DNA of 64,000 nt. Source: Comamonadaceae bacterium (lineage in GTDB: Bacteria; Pseudomonadota; Gammaproteobacteria; Burkholderiales; Burkholderiaceae_C). Made by a program: the position numbers and the translations under genes. The notes under the pieces were generated by a model, which worked only from the letters and a program-made list of their open reading frames with translations, was not told the origin of the DNA and searched no databases. Each line of letters opens with the position of its first letter. Position 1 is the first letter of the stretch. The DNA lies in contig CANEXF010000003.1 of the NCBI GenBank assembly GCA_947443645.1, positions 1 to 64,000 of the forward strand, in the 5' to 3' direction. This document shows, piece by piece, positions 52,482 through 61,624 of the stretch.

Positions 52482-52898
52482 GTGATCTTGGTTGTTATAA
52501 CAAAGGAAATTGAATTGACCTGCCGCAGTACTGTCGAGTTGAAGAGTCTGAAGCTTGACACCCAGATTGGGACCTACGGCCCAGGTGATGTTGTGCCAGA
52601 CGAACATCTGCTGGATCTGACGCTCTGGATCAATACAGATCTTGTCCTCATCGCCAAAGATGGCATGGACTACGTTTTCGACTATGACCCCCTGCTTGCA
52701 GACATCGAAAGACTGGCGTGCGATGGACATTATCAAACCCAGGAAAGAGTGATCTCCCGCATTGTTTCAGCCTGTGCGGCTTATCCACAAATTGATTCAG
52801 CAGAAATCGCTCTGCGCAAGTCTCCCGTGCGCGCCGGTTCCGGCACCCTTGGGGTTCGCCTTTATGTCGATCACGAGACCTTGGCTGGGTTGAGATAA
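52482..52898 (+). CDS. Dihydroneopterin aldolase-like protein (FolB family)
   Basis: The 138-residue protein follows the FolB fold: LKSLKLDTQIGTYGPGD (about 21-37), a middle VFDYDPLLADIERL holding the conserved Tyr, and C-terminal SAEIALRKSPVRAGSGTLGVRLYV with the conserved Lys. FolB splits dihydroneopterin in folate synthesis. The usual catalytic Glu of the GVYDWE motif is not visible: this protein reads GTYGPGD there. It may thus be a divergent aldolase or an epimerase-like relative. The start is GTG 52482. It converges on the MFS gene. Confidence 0.75.
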   Translation: MILVVITKEIELTCRSTVELKSLKLDTQIGTYGPGDVVPDEHLLDLTLWINTDLVLIAKDGMDYVFDYDPLLADIERLACDGHYQTQERVISRIVSACAAYPQIDSAEIALRKSPVRAGSGTLGVRLYVDHETLAGLR

Positions 52899-52919
52899 AC
52901 CCCAAAACGGCACAGCCGG

Positions 52920-54272
52920 TTAAAGCGTGGTTGGGTCTTGGTCGCGCAGCGAAAGTGTCCGGTTGGCGCGCAGCGCCAGCAAGGTGCACGCGGCACCAGA
53001 AAGCAGGTAAACACTGACAGCGACCAATCCAAAGCGCGCTGACAAGCCGAGCGCGACCAGCGGCGCAAATGCGGCGCCTATCAGCCATGCCAAATCGGTC
53101 GTCAGCGCCGCGCCGGTGTAGCGCAAGCGCGGCAGGAAATTAGCCGTTACAGCGCCTGCTGCCTGGCCATAAGACAAGCCCAGCAAGACAAAACCGATCA
53201 GGATGAAAGCGTCCTGCCCCAATGTGCCGCCACCGAGCAACAAAGGCGCAAACAGGCCAAACACGCCAATCAACACGGCCAGCAGGCCTAAGGTACGCCG
53301 CCGTCCCATACGGTCGGCCAGCAGGCCGGAAAGAGGCATGGCGGCAGCCGCCAAAAGCGCGCCAACGATCTGCACGGCGAGGAATTCACCAATCACCTGC
53401 TGCGAGTACAGCATCACCCAGGACAAAGGAAACACCGTGACGATGTGAAACAGTGCAAAACTGGCCAGCGCGGCAAAAGCGCCTATGAACAAGTTATTGC
53501 CCTGGGTGCTGAGCAGCTCGCGCACGCCACAGGGTTGCAACTCATTGGCATCCAGCTCTCGCTCATACTCATGCGTGACAACCAGACGCAGACGCGCAAA
53601 CAAGGCCACCACATTGATGGAGAAAGCGGCAAAGAAAGCGTAGCGCCAGCCCCAATCGAGAAACTCCTGGCTGCTCAAATTACCCCAGAGATAGGCAAAC
53701 AGGCTGCATGCGATCAAAAATCCCAGCGGTGCGCCCAATTGACCCAACATGGCGTACCAGCCTCTGCGAGCTTCAGGTGCATTCAAAGCCAGCAGCGAAG
53801 GCAGTCCGTCCCAGGAGCCGCCGAGCGCCAGCCCCTGGCCAATACGGCAAGCCGCCAGCAAAGCAATTGCACCTGCACCCAGCACCTGGTAGCTTGGTAA
53901 CAAGGCCATGCCGGCGGTAGCGCTACCCAGCAAGAGCAATGCCAGGCTGAGCTTGGCGCTGCGGCCAAAGCGGCGCTGCAGCCACATGCCTGCGATCGTT
54001 CCGAGTGGACGCACAACAAAAGCCAAGGCAAACAAGACAAAAGCGTAAAGCGTGCCCTGAAGGCGGTCAACAAAAGGAAAGAACACCGCAGGAAATACCA
54101 ATACCGACGCAATACCAAAAACAAAAAAATCGAAATATTCTGATGCCCTGCCTATCACCACGCCCACGGCGATGTCGCCAGGGGCAACGCTTTCGCTTGT
54201 ATGCGCAGGGATGTCTCGGCTGGGAATCTGATGGGTAATGGGGCCGATAGCGCTGGTTTGGTAGTGATCCAT
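52920..54272 (-). CDS. MFS transporter (metabolite:H+ symporter-like)
   Basis: The 450-residue protein has twelve helices. Features of the metabolite:H+ symporter group include IGRASEYFDFFVFGIASVLVFP (about 40-61), FVVRPLGTIAGMWLQRRFGR (about 85-104) and GGSWDGLPSLLALNAPEARRGWYAML. The second MFS loop reads LADRMGRRRTLG. The family carries organic acids or osmolytes; the substrate is unknown. It is transcribed divergently from cyoA, sharing a 150-bp control region. Confidence 0.87.
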   Translation of the reverse strand: MDHYQTSAIGPITHQIPSRDIPAHTSESVAPGDIAVGVVIGRASEYFDFFVFGIASVLVFPAVFFPFVDRLQGTLYAFVLFALAFVVRPLGTIAGMWLQRRFGRSAKLSLALLLLGSATAGMALLPSYQVLGAGAIALLAACRIGQGLALGGSWDGLPSLLALNAPEARRGWYAMLGQLGAPLGFLIACSLFAYLWGNLSSQEFLDWGWRYAFFAAFSINVVALFARLRLVVTHEYERELDANELQPCGVRELLSTQGNNLFIGAFAALASFALFHIVTVFPLSWVMLYSQQVIGEFLAVQIVGALLAAAAMPLSGLLADRMGRRRTLGLLAVLIGVFGLFAPLLLGGGTLGQDAFILIGFVLLGLSYGQAAGAVTANFLPRLRYTGAALTTDLAWLIGAAFAPLVALGLSARFGLVAVSVYLLSGAACTLLALRANRTLSLRDQDPTTL

Positions 54273-54328
54273 GGCGGGAAAAGACTCTTATTTAGTAGGG
54301 TGAAAAGGTGTGGGGTGGTGGCGACGCC

Positions 54329-54362
54329 TTGGACAATTTGTCCAATCGTTGATTTGAATCAA
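54329..54362 (+). promoter_or_regulatory. FNR/Anr box and an adjacent 17-bp palindrome upstream of cyoA
   Basis: TTGATTTGAATCAA at 54349-54362 is a perfect match to the FNR consensus TTGAT-N4-ATCAA and ends 61 bp before the cyoA ATG. Three bases before it lies a perfect palindrome TTGGACAATTTGTCCAA (54329-54345, 8-bp arms, one central base) that fits no regulator I can name. Both sit in the region shared with the divergent MFS gene. The likely meaning is oxygen-dependent control of the bo3 oxidase. Confidence 0.75.
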
Positions 54363-54423
54363 TGAAGCTACAGTCGAGGCCTTGACGCAATTAGCGTTTA
54401 CCCTTTGTAGCTGGTCACCACGC

Positions 54424-55497
54424 ATGTCACTCGCACCCGTTAGTTCTCGATCCTTGCAACGCCTGGCTCAGTTATTGGTAACCCTGCCCATGACGGGTTG
54501 CAGCACGATCGTGATGAAGCCCTTTGGCGACATTGCCATGCAGCAGTCGCAGCTGATTGTCACGGCCATGGTGCTGATGCTGCTGATTGTGGTGCCGGTG
54601 ATTGCCCTGACCTTGCTGTTCGCCTGGCGCTACAGAAGCGCCAACAAGGCTGCGACCTACACGCCGGAATGGGACCATTCGACCCGTCTAGAGTTACTGA
54701 TCTGGGGCGCGCCCTTGTTGATCATCATTGCCTTGGGCGCAGTGACCTGGATCAGCACCCACAAACTGGACCCCTATCGCCCGCTGGAGCGACTTGATGC
54801 CAAACGGCCACTGGTTGAAGGCGTTAAACCTTTTGTAGTTGAAGTTGTGGCGCTCGATTGGAAATGGCTGTTTGTGTATCCTGAGCTGGGAATTGCCACG
54901 GTCAATGAGCTGGCAGCACCGGTAGACAGGCCCATCGAATTCAAAATCACCGCATCAACGGTCATGAATTCTTTCTACATCCCTGCGCTGGCGGGCCAAA
55001 TCTATGCCATGCCTGGCATGCAGACCCAATTGCACGCGGTGATCAATCAAGCAGGCGTTTACGACGGTTTTTCTGCCAACTACAGCGGCCATGGCTTTTC
55101 AAACATGCGCTTCAAGTTTCTGGGCTTGTCGCCAGCAGATTTTGAAAGCTGGGTTCAAGCCACGAAGAACGCCGGTGGCGAGCTGGCCCGCCAAAATTAC
55201 TTACAGCTCGAACAACCGAGCGAGCGTGAGCCAGTGCGGCGCTACGCCAATGTTGACCCAAGCTTGTACCAGGCCATCTTGAACCGCTGCGTCGACAGCA
55301 GCAAGATGTGCATGGGCCAGATGATGGCTATTGATGCGGCTGGCGGCCTGGGCAAGGGCAGCATAGACGGCTTGTCTGCCAAGCCCTGGCGTGATGTGCA
55401 GCGCAGCTATGTAGCCGCCCTGTGTACGCCCGACAACCTCAACGGCGACATGCCGGTGGCCTTGCGCCCGACAGCGGCCTCGCGTCCAAAGCTGTGA
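54424..55497 (+). CDS. cyoA: Cytochrome bo3 ubiquinol oxidase subunit II
   Basis: The 357-residue subunit starts at ATG 54424 and has a lipobox LPMTGC near residue 26, two membrane helices (VLMLLIVVPVIALTLLFAW; LLIIIALGAVTWIS) and a periplasmic cupredoxin domain (VVEVVALDWKWLFVYPELGI; NSFYIPALAGQIYAMPGM). The CuA cysteine and histidine ligands of cytochrome c oxidases are absent in SANYSGHGFSNMRF, so it is a quinol oxidase. The C-terminal tail is somewhat longer than in E. coli (315 residues). It leads the cyo operon. Confidence 0.95.
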   Translation: MSLAPVSSRSLQRLAQLLVTLPMTGCSTIVMKPFGDIAMQQSQLIVTAMVLMLLIVVPVIALTLLFAWRYRSANKAATYTPEWDHSTRLELLIWGAPLLIIIALGAVTWISTHKLDPYRPLERLDAKRPLVEGVKPFVVEVVALDWKWLFVYPELGIATVNELAAPVDRPIEFKITASTVMNSFYIPALAGQIYAMPGMQTQLHAVINQAGVYDGFSANYSGHGFSNMRFKFLGLSPADFESWVQATKNAGGELARQNYLQLEQPSEREPVRRYANVDPSLYQAILNRCVDSSKMCMGQMMAIDAAGGLGKGSIDGLSAKPWRDVQRSYVAALCTPDNLNGDMPVALRPTAASRPKL

Positions 55498-55538
55498 CAG
55501 TTTGCCAGCGGTCAGTTAAAAAATAATCGAGATTCCAC

Positions 55539-57539
55539 ATGTTCCATGTTCAAGATATTTCCCAGCTTGTGTTTGGTCGCCTTGGCCTGGACGCGATACC
55601 ACGTGATCCCATCGTCCTGGCCACCCTTGTGATGGTGGCGCTGGGCGGCGTCTCCTTGTTCTCGGCGATGACTTACTTTCGCGCCTGGGGGCCTTTGTGG
55701 CGCAACTGGATAACCAGCATCGACCATAAAAAAATCGGCATCATGTACATCATCCTGGGGATTGTGATGCTGGTGCGCGGCTTCGCCGACGCCTTGCTGA
55801 TGCGCGCCCATCAGGCCATGGCCTTTGGCGACAACAGCGGCTTTTTGCCACCGCACCATTACGACCAGATTTTTACCGCCCACGGCGTGTTGATGATTTT
55901 CTTTGTCGCCATGCCACTGGTCACCGGCTTCATGAACTTCGTGGTGCCCTTGCAAATCGGCGCTCGTGACGTTTCATTTCCGTTTTTGAACAACTTCAGT
56001 TTCTGGATGACCGCAAGCGGTGCGGTACTGATGATGATTTCCCTGTTCGTCGGCGAGTTCGCGGCTACTGGGTGGCTGGCTTATCCGCCGCTGTCGGGAA
56101 TTTTGCAGAGTCCAGGCGTCGGGGTGGACTACTACATCTGGGCCCTTCAGATTGCAGGCGTGGGCACCTCGCTGTCGGGGATCAACTTGATCACGACCAT
56201 CATCAAAATGCGCGCACCCGGCATGACCATGATGAAGATGCCCGTCTTCACCTGGACCGCACTGTGCACCAACGTGCTGGTGGTGGCGGCTTTTCCAGTC
56301 CTCACTGCGGTGCTTGCTTTGCTGACACTTGACCGCACGGTGGGGACGAACTTCTTCACCAATGACCTGGGTGGCAATGCAATGATGTATGTCAACCTGA
56401 TTTGGATTTGGGGCCATCCAGAGGTGTACATCCTGGTCTTGCCGGCCTTCGGCATATTTTCAGAGGTGGTTTCAACCTTCAGTCACAAACGGCTTTTTGG
56501 TTATGCCTCCATGGTTTACGCCACTGTTGTGATCACCGTGTTGTCATACGTTGTCTGGCTGCACCACTTTTTCACCATGGGATCGGGTGCCAGCGTGAAT
56601 GCCTTTTTTGGCATCACCACCATGATCATCTCCATCCCAACGGGCGCGAAAATATTCAACTGGCTGTTCACCATGTACCGCGGTCGCATCGTTTTTGACG
56701 TGCCGATGTTGTGGACGATCGGCTTCATGGTGACCTTTGTGATTGGCGGCATGACCGGTGTTCTGCTGGCCGTGCCAGCAGCTGACTTCGTACTGCACAA
56801 CAGCTTGTTCCTGATTGCCCACTTCCACAACGTGATCATTGGCGGTGTGTTGTTCGGCATGTTTGCAGGTATCAATTACTGGTTTCCAAAAGCGTTTGGC
56901 TACAAGCTGGATGCGTTTTGGGGCAAATGCTCCTTCTGGTTCTGGCTGGTTGGCTTTTACCTCGCCTTCATGCCGCTGTATGTGTTGGGCCTGATGGGCG
57001 TGACCCGGCGCATGAGCCATTTCGATGATCCTTCGCTGCAGATCTGGTTTCAGGTCGCCGCATTCGGCGCAGTGCTGATCGCGATTGGGATTGCCGCCTT
57101 CCTGATCCAACTGGTGGTCAGCTACCGTAACCGTGAGCAGTTACGTGACGTGACGGGTGACCCTTGGGGTGGCCGAACGCTGGAATGGTCAACGGCATCA
57201 CCACCGCCTGAGTACAACTTCGCATTCACGCCCATAGTGCATGAACTCGACGCCTGGAATGACATGAAGCAGCGCGGACATCAGCGTCCGGTACAGGGTT
57301 TCAAAGCGATTCACATGCCAAAGAATACGGCTTCCGGTTTTGTCATTTCCATGCTCTGCGCTGTTGCTGGTTTTGCCGTGATCTGGCACATGTGGCTGGT
57401 GGCGGCGCTGTTCGGCGCCCTGACGCTGGTCACGGCCATCGTGCACACCTTCAACTACAAGCGCGATTTTCATATTCCGGCAGACGAGGTTGCAGGAATT
57501 GAAAACCAGCGCACGCTCACTCTTGCGGCTCAGGCCTGA
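55539..57539 (+). CDS. cyoB: Cytochrome bo3 ubiquinol oxidase subunit I
   Basis: The 666-residue haem-copper subunit reduces oxygen and pumps protons. Haem ligand His lies in [11 protein letters not shown]. The CuB His and cross-linked Tyr are in [13 protein letters not shown] near residue 292, followed by [10 protein letters not shown] and [13 protein letters not shown]. Segment [15 protein letters not shown] and the C-terminal bo3-specific block are present. The length matches E. coli CyoB (663). It follows cyoA by 41 bp. Confidence 0.97.
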   Translation: MFHVQDISQLVFGRLGLDAIPRDPIVLATLVMVALGGVSLFSAMTYFRAWGPLWRNWITSIDHKKIGIMYIILGIVMLVRGFADALLMRAHQAMAFGDNSGFLPPHHYDQIFTAHGVLMIFFVAMPLVTGFMNFVVPLQIGARDVSFPFLNNFSFWMTASGAVLMMISLFVGEFAATGWLAYPPLSGILQSPGVGVDYYIWALQIAGVGTSLSGINLITTIIKMRAPGMTMMKMPVFTWTALCTNVLVVAAFPVLTAVLALLTLDRTVGTNFFTNDLGGNAMMYVNLIWIWGHPEVYILVLPAFGIFSEVVSTFSHKRLFGYASMVYATVVITVLSYVVWLHHFFTMGSGASVNAFFGITTMIISIPTGAKIFNWLFTMYRGRIVFDVPMLWTIGFMVTFVIGGMTGVLLAVPAADFVLHNSLFLIAHFHNVIIGGVLFGMFAGINYWFPKAFGYKLDAFWGKCSFWFWLVGFYLAFMPLYVLGLMGVTRRMSHFDDPSLQIWFQVAAFGAVLIAIGIAAFLIQLVVSYRNREQLRDVTGDPWGGRTLEWSTASPPPEYNFAFTPIVHELDAWNDMKQRGHQRPVQGFKAIHMPKNTASGFVISMLCAVAGFAVIWHMWLVAALFGALTLVTAIVHTFNYKRDFHIPADEVAGIENQRTLTLAAQA

Positions 57540-57566
57540 ACTTAACACCATATATTGTCCATAACC

Positions 57567-58190
57567 ATGCAGACTTCCACAACCTTGGCGGCCGGTCAAC
57601 CGGTGCGCTTTTATGACGATGGTGACCACCACCCACAGCAAGGCACCTTGCTGGGGTTCTGGATCTACCTGATGAGCGACTGCCTGATCTTCGCTGTGCT
57701 GTTTGCTGTTTACGCGGTGTTGGGCCGAGGCTATGCGGCTGGTCCGTCGGGTGCTGACCTGTTCAACTTGCCGCTGGTTGCCGCGAACACGGCCTTGTTG
57801 TTGTTCTCCTCCGTGACCTACGGTTTGGCCATGATAGGCATGCAACACGGTCACAAAAAGGCAGTGCTGGGCTGGTTGGCTGTAACCGGCTTGCTTGGTT
57901 TGGGCTTTCTGAGCTTGGAGCTATTTGAGTTTTCCCACCTGATCCATGAAGGTGCTGGCCCGCAGCGCAGTGCTTTTCTTTCGTCATTCTTCACCTTGGT
58001 CGGTACGCACGGTCTGCATGTCACTTTTGGCACGATCTGGTTGGTTACCTTGATGTTTCAGGTGCGCCGCCTTGGGTTGACCACTGAAAACAAGCGTCGC
58101 TTGATGTGTCTGTCAATGTTCTGGCACTTTCTGGACGTGATCTGGATTGGCGTTTTTACCTTTGTATATTTGATGGGAGTGTTGCCATGA
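57567..58190 (+). CDS. cyoC: Cytochrome bo3 ubiquinol oxidase subunit III
   Basis: The 207-residue subunit has five predicted helices, with [17 protein letters not shown], the E-containing [10 protein letters not shown] and [15 protein letters not shown], standard for CyoC. The ATG at 57567 is preferred over an in-frame TTG four codons earlier. It is 27 bp behind cyoB and overlaps cyoD by 4 bp. Confidence 0.95.
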   Translation: MQTSTTLAAGQPVRFYDDGDHHPQQGTLLGFWIYLMSDCLIFAVLFAVYAVLGRGYAAGPSGADLFNLPLVAANTALLLFSSVTYGLAMIGMQHGHKKAVLGWLAVTGLLGLGFLSLELFEFSHLIHEGAGPQRSAFLSSFFTLVGTHGLHVTFGTIWLVTLMFQVRRLGLTTENKRRLMCLSMFWHFLDVIWIGVFTFVYLMGVLP

Positions 58191-58558
58191 GCGAGCACCT
58201 GAATGCGTCTGACGACCACAGCGGCTATCACGCCAGCGTCAAAGGGTATTTGACTGGTTTCTTTCTTTCAGTGGTGCTCACCGCCATTCCCTTTTGGCTA
58301 GTGATGGGCAAGGTCTTGCCCACATCGGGCATCACAGCTTTGGTCGTGCTGGGATTTGCAACTTTGCAGATCGTTGTGCACATGGTTTACTTCTTACACA
58401 TGAACACCAAGGTCGAGGGCGGCTGGTCCATGCTGGCGCTGCTGTTCACCGGCGTGTTGGTTCTGATCATGCTGTCGGGGTCGATCTGGGTGATGTACCA
58501 CCTGAACATCAACATGATGCCGGTGCACGACATGACGGAAATGCGTAATATCCCCTGA
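58187..58558 (+). CDS. cyoD: Cytochrome bo3 ubiquinol oxidase subunit IV
   Basis: The 123-residue subunit has three helices. [19 protein letters not shown] and the conserved [11 protein letters not shown] are typical of CyoD, which stabilises the CuB site during assembly. The start at 58187 overlaps the cyoC stop as ATGA. No cyoE (haem O synthase) follows; the next gene is surf1. Confidence 0.94.
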   Translation: MSEHLNASDDHSGYHASVKGYLTGFFLSVVLTAIPFWLVMGKVLPTSGITALVVLGFATLQIVVHMVYFLHMNTKVEGGWSMLALLFTGVLVLIMLSGSIWVMYHLNINMMPVHDMTEMRNIP

Positions 58559-58561
58559 TCC

Positions 58562-59368
58562 ATGCCCAGCAACACTGACTGCCCCCCGCAAGCTGCCAAG
58601 CCCATTTGGGTCTTGACACTGCTGCTCTTGGCAACAGTGCTGTTTGCTGGCTTGCTGGCGCTGGGCGGCTGGCAAGTGCAGCGTCTGCAGTGGAAACTCG
58701 CATTGATAGAGCGGGTTGAGCAACGTGTTCACGCCGCGCCTGTGGCAGCACCGGGCCCAGCCGTATGGCCAACCATCAGCCGTGAGGCAAATGAGTACAG
58801 CCGCGTTCAGGTCGAGGGGCATTTTGACCATAGCCGAACAACGCTGGTGCGCGCCAGCACCGAGCTTGGTCGCGGTTTCTGGGTAATGACGCCTTTGCAG
58901 ACAACTGCTGGGTTTTGGATTCTTGTAAATCGCGGCTTTGTGTCTTCCGCAGACAGCCCGCAGACATTGCGTCCCGATGGCCCGGAACCCCAGCTTGTCA
59001 GTGGTTTGCTGCGCTTGAGCGAGCCTGGCGGCAGCGTTCTTCAGCACAACGATGCAGTTGCTGGTCGCTGGTACTCACGCGATGTGCCAGCGATTGCGGC
59101 CAGCGTAAAGCTGGATGCGACACCCGCTTCAGCCCTTGCAGCCTCGGTAGCACCTTACTTTATTGACGCTGCGGCGACATCCGACGCCGCAGCTTGGCCA
59201 CGCGGTGGTCTGACCGTGCTTGGCTTCAACAACCATCACCTTGTTTACGCCATCACCTGGTTCGTATTGGCGGCAATGGTGGCGGCGGCCGCAGCCTACC
59301 TTTGGTATTCAGAGCAGCAACTGCGCAAATTTTTTCCAAACGACAAAGAGGTAGCTGTCAATGCGTGA
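58562..59368 (+). CDS. SURF1-family oxidase assembly protein
   Basis: The 268-residue protein has an N-terminal helix (LTLLLLATVLFAGLLALGGWQVQRLQWK, about 18-45), a periplasmic domain with the SURF1 features YSRVQVEGHFDH, GFWVMTPLQTTAGFWILVNRGFV and NNHHLVYAITWF, and a C-terminal helix. SURF1 helps insert haem into haem-copper oxidases. It starts 3 bp after cyoD, so it probably serves the bo3 enzyme, like the quinol-oxidase-specific Surf1q known from Paracoccus. Confidence 0.9.
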   Translation: MPSNTDCPPQAAKPIWVLTLLLLATVLFAGLLALGGWQVQRLQWKLALIERVEQRVHAAPVAAPGPAVWPTISREANEYSRVQVEGHFDHSRTTLVRASTELGRGFWVMTPLQTTAGFWILVNRGFVSSADSPQTLRPDGPEPQLVSGLLRLSEPGGSVLQHNDAVAGRWYSRDVPAIAASVKLDATPASALAASVAPYFIDAAATSDAAAWPRGGLTVLGFNNHHLVYAITWFVLAAMVAAAAAYLWYSEQQLRKFFPNDKEVAVNA

Positions 59369-60695
59369 GCCCCTGCAACTGCTGCCGCTGAATGCCGGCG
59401 ACGATGCAGGTGAAATTCTGTCTGAACGCAACAATCTGCTGCAGTTGGTTCAGTTGCGCTGGCTGGCTGTGGGCGGGCAGTTGGCGACGATTCTCGGCGT
59501 TCAGTTTGGTTTGGGCGCAAAGCTACCGCTCACGGAAATGTTGTCGCTTGTAGCGGTGCTGAGCCTGTTCAACCTCGCCAGCTGGCTGCGTTGCCGAACG
59601 GCTGCGGGTGAAATCGCCAATTTGGAGTTGTTCGTTGGATTGCTGGTTGACGTGGCTCTGCTCAGTGCATTGCTCTACTACAGCGGCGGCATTACCAACC
59701 CCTTCATCTTTTTGTATTTGTTGCAGGTTGCAGTTGGCGCCGTGCTGCTCAAACCGCGCTACATCTGGGCCATGGTGGGATTGACCAGCGCCTGTCTTGT
59801 GCTGCTTACCTTGTGGCACCGGCCTTTGATACTGCCAGAGCTCGTTGACTCCACGCTGTCGCTGCATTACATAGGCGGGTTGATGGTTTGCTTTACGCTC
59901 AATGCTGCGCTGTTGGTGATATTCATTCACCGCATCGGCAGAAACTTGCGTCAGCGAGACGCACGTCTGGCCGATTTACGCCAGCGAGCAGCAGAAGAAG
60001 AGCACATTGTCCGCATGGGCTTGCTGGCCTCGGGCGCAGCTCATGAGTTGGGCACGCCGCTGGCCACCTTGTCCGTGATCCTGGGCGATTGGTCACACAG
60101 CGCACCTTTGGCCAACGATCCAGTGCTGCTCGATGAGATCAAGATGATGCAGTTGCAATTGCAACGCTGCAAGACCATCGTCAGCGGTATTTTGATCTCT
60201 GCCGGCGAGGCACGCGGAGATGCGCCCGTCGTGACAACATTGCATCTTTTCCTCGACCAGCTGGTTGACGAATGGCGCAGCGAGCGGCCGACGCAAGTGC
60301 TCGTCTATGAGCGCCGTGACGTATTGAACATACCGATTATTTCTGACTCAGCCTTAAAGCAGATGGTTCGCAATGTGCTGGATAACGGCATTGATGCGGC
60401 ACCGCTGTCGCCTTTGCTGCTGCGAGTTGAATGCGCCAATAACAGGCTCACGCTTACTGTCCGTGATACCGGTCCGGGTTTCAGCCCTGAAATGCTGGCT
60501 AACTTCGCCAAGCCTTACTATTCCACCAAGGGCAGACCCGGCAGCGGCTTGGGACTTTTTCTGGCTGTCAATGTGGCGCGCACCCTGGGCGGCAAGATAG
60601 TCGCCAGCAACATGGCTGGCGGTGGCGCCGAGGTGGTGATTCATCTGCCGCTGGCCGCGCTGACCTTGCGCGAAGGAAAACAGCATGAAAACTGA
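59361..60695 (+). CDS. RegB/PrrB/ActS-type redox sensor histidine kinase
   Basis: The 444-residue kinase has about six N-terminal helices (35-195) with the quinone-site motif GGITNPF at about residues 108-114. The H-box ASGAAHELGTPLATLSV has its His near residue 229, and the redox-active Cys position is in QLQRCKTIVSGIL near residue 270. The ATPase domain has NVLDNGIDAA, DTGPGF and GSGLGLFLAVNVA. These are the hallmarks of RegB, which senses quinone and redox state and phosphorylates RegA. It overlaps surf1 by 8 bp and the regulator gene by 11 bp. Confidence 0.92.
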   Translation: MREPLQLLPLNAGDDAGEILSERNNLLQLVQLRWLAVGGQLATILGVQFGLGAKLPLTEMLSLVAVLSLFNLASWLRCRTAAGEIANLELFVGLLVDVALLSALLYYSGGITNPFIFLYLLQVAVGAVLLKPRYIWAMVGLTSACLVLLTLWHRPLILPELVDSTLSLHYIGGLMVCFTLNAALLVIFIHRIGRNLRQRDARLADLRQRAAEEEHIVRMGLLASGAAHELGTPLATLSVILGDWSHSAPLANDPVLLDEIKMMQLQLQRCKTIVSGILISAGEARGDAPVVTTLHLFLDQLVDEWRSERPTQVLVYERRDVLNIPIISDSALKQMVRNVLDNGIDAAPLSPLLLRVECANNRLTLTVRDTGPGFSPEMLANFAKPYYSTKGRPGSGLGLFLAVNVARTLGGKIVASNMAGGGAEVVIHLPLAALTLREGKQHEN

Positions 60696-61221
60696 TCGTC
60701 GGCTGCTGATTGTCGAAGACGACGACGCCTTTGCAGTAACCTTGAGCCGCTCATTCGAGAAGCGCGGCTACCAAGTAAAGCGCGCTGCCGGCCTGGTCGA
60801 TATTCCCGCCCTGCTTTTAGCCCACCGCCCCCAATACGCGGTGGTCGACTTGAAGCTCGCGGGCGGCGCTTCCGGGCTTAGCTGCGTCCAACTCCTGCAC
60901 GCGCACGATGCGCTCATGTTGATTGTGGTCCTGACCGGTTACGCCAGCATCGCAACAGCCGTCGAGGCAATCAAGCTGGGCGCGCGGCATTACCTCGCCA
61001 AGCCCGCGAACACTGACGACATCGAAGAGGCCTTCGCCCGTGCCCAAGGTGATGCAGCGGTGGGGCTAACTGCGCGGACGACGTCGATCAAGACACTGGA
61101 ATGGGAGCACATACATGAAGTCATGGCGGCTGCCGATTTCAATATCTCTGAAGCAGCGCGACGCTTGGGTATGCACCGCCGTACCCTGGCGCGAAAGCTA
61201 GAAAAGCAGCGCATCAAATAA
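60685..61221 (+). CDS. RegA/PrrA/ActR-type response regulator
   Basis: The 178-residue regulator has a receiver domain with acidic residues in LLIVEDDDAFA, phospho-acceptor D55 in AVVDLKLAGG, Thr in VLTGYAS and Lys in YLAKPAN. A Pro-free linker follows, then a Fis-type HTH, ISEAARRLGMHRRTLARKL (about 153-171), nearly invariant in the RegA family. The partner kinase is the preceding RegB-like gene. The pair is placed in the cyo-surf1 operon, suggesting control of respiratory genes including cyo. Confidence 0.92.
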   Translation: MKTDRRLLIVEDDDAFAVTLSRSFEKRGYQVKRAAGLVDIPALLLAHRPQYAVVDLKLAGGASGLSCVQLLHAHDALMLIVVLTGYASIATAVEAIKLGARHYLAKPANTDDIEEAFARAQGDAAVGLTARTTSIKTLEWEHIHEVMAAADFNISEAARRLGMHRRTLARKLEKQRIK

Positions 61222-61624
61222 GCGACGTGTATGCCGCTCATTGAGCGATGAAGGCCACTCAAGGTGAAGCCTTCGCCCCCAAAGTCCACGGGCGGTCTGC
61301 TAAAGCAAGCAAATCCACAGTATTTTTTGCGACTGCTTACTCCGCTTGTTTCAAGGGCGCTTTTCAGCAGGTTGGCGTTCTGATCAAACCGACTGCGCGC
61401 GCTGAATGTCGCAGGCTCTTGCGCAATAGACAAAGTCCCGCCAGACACTGCAGCCGTATAATTTCGGTCTGGGCTCGACGGGCTGGCAACCTCGTGATCG
61501 TGCCTCCTTTCGAGCATTTCGACGACCAGAAAGTCCAAGGTTTGAAGCCCCAGCTGGTCTTGGTCGATGCCGATAACCGCATCAAGGAAGAGCGTTCAAG
61601 CATTCCGGTGCAGAAAGCCTGAAC
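61222..61624. other. Intergenic region before the biotin operon, with a possible gene remnant
   Basis: About 400 bp. An open frame from 61248 to 61622 (124 residues) ends in a stretch that looks coding (VIVPPFEHFDDQK, then PQLVLVDADNRIKEERS), but its first part is not convincing and I recognise no family. It may be a small unrecognised gene starting around the GTG at 61494, a decayed gene, or chance. The promoter of bioA must lie here; I see no clear BirA operator. Confidence 0.35.
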
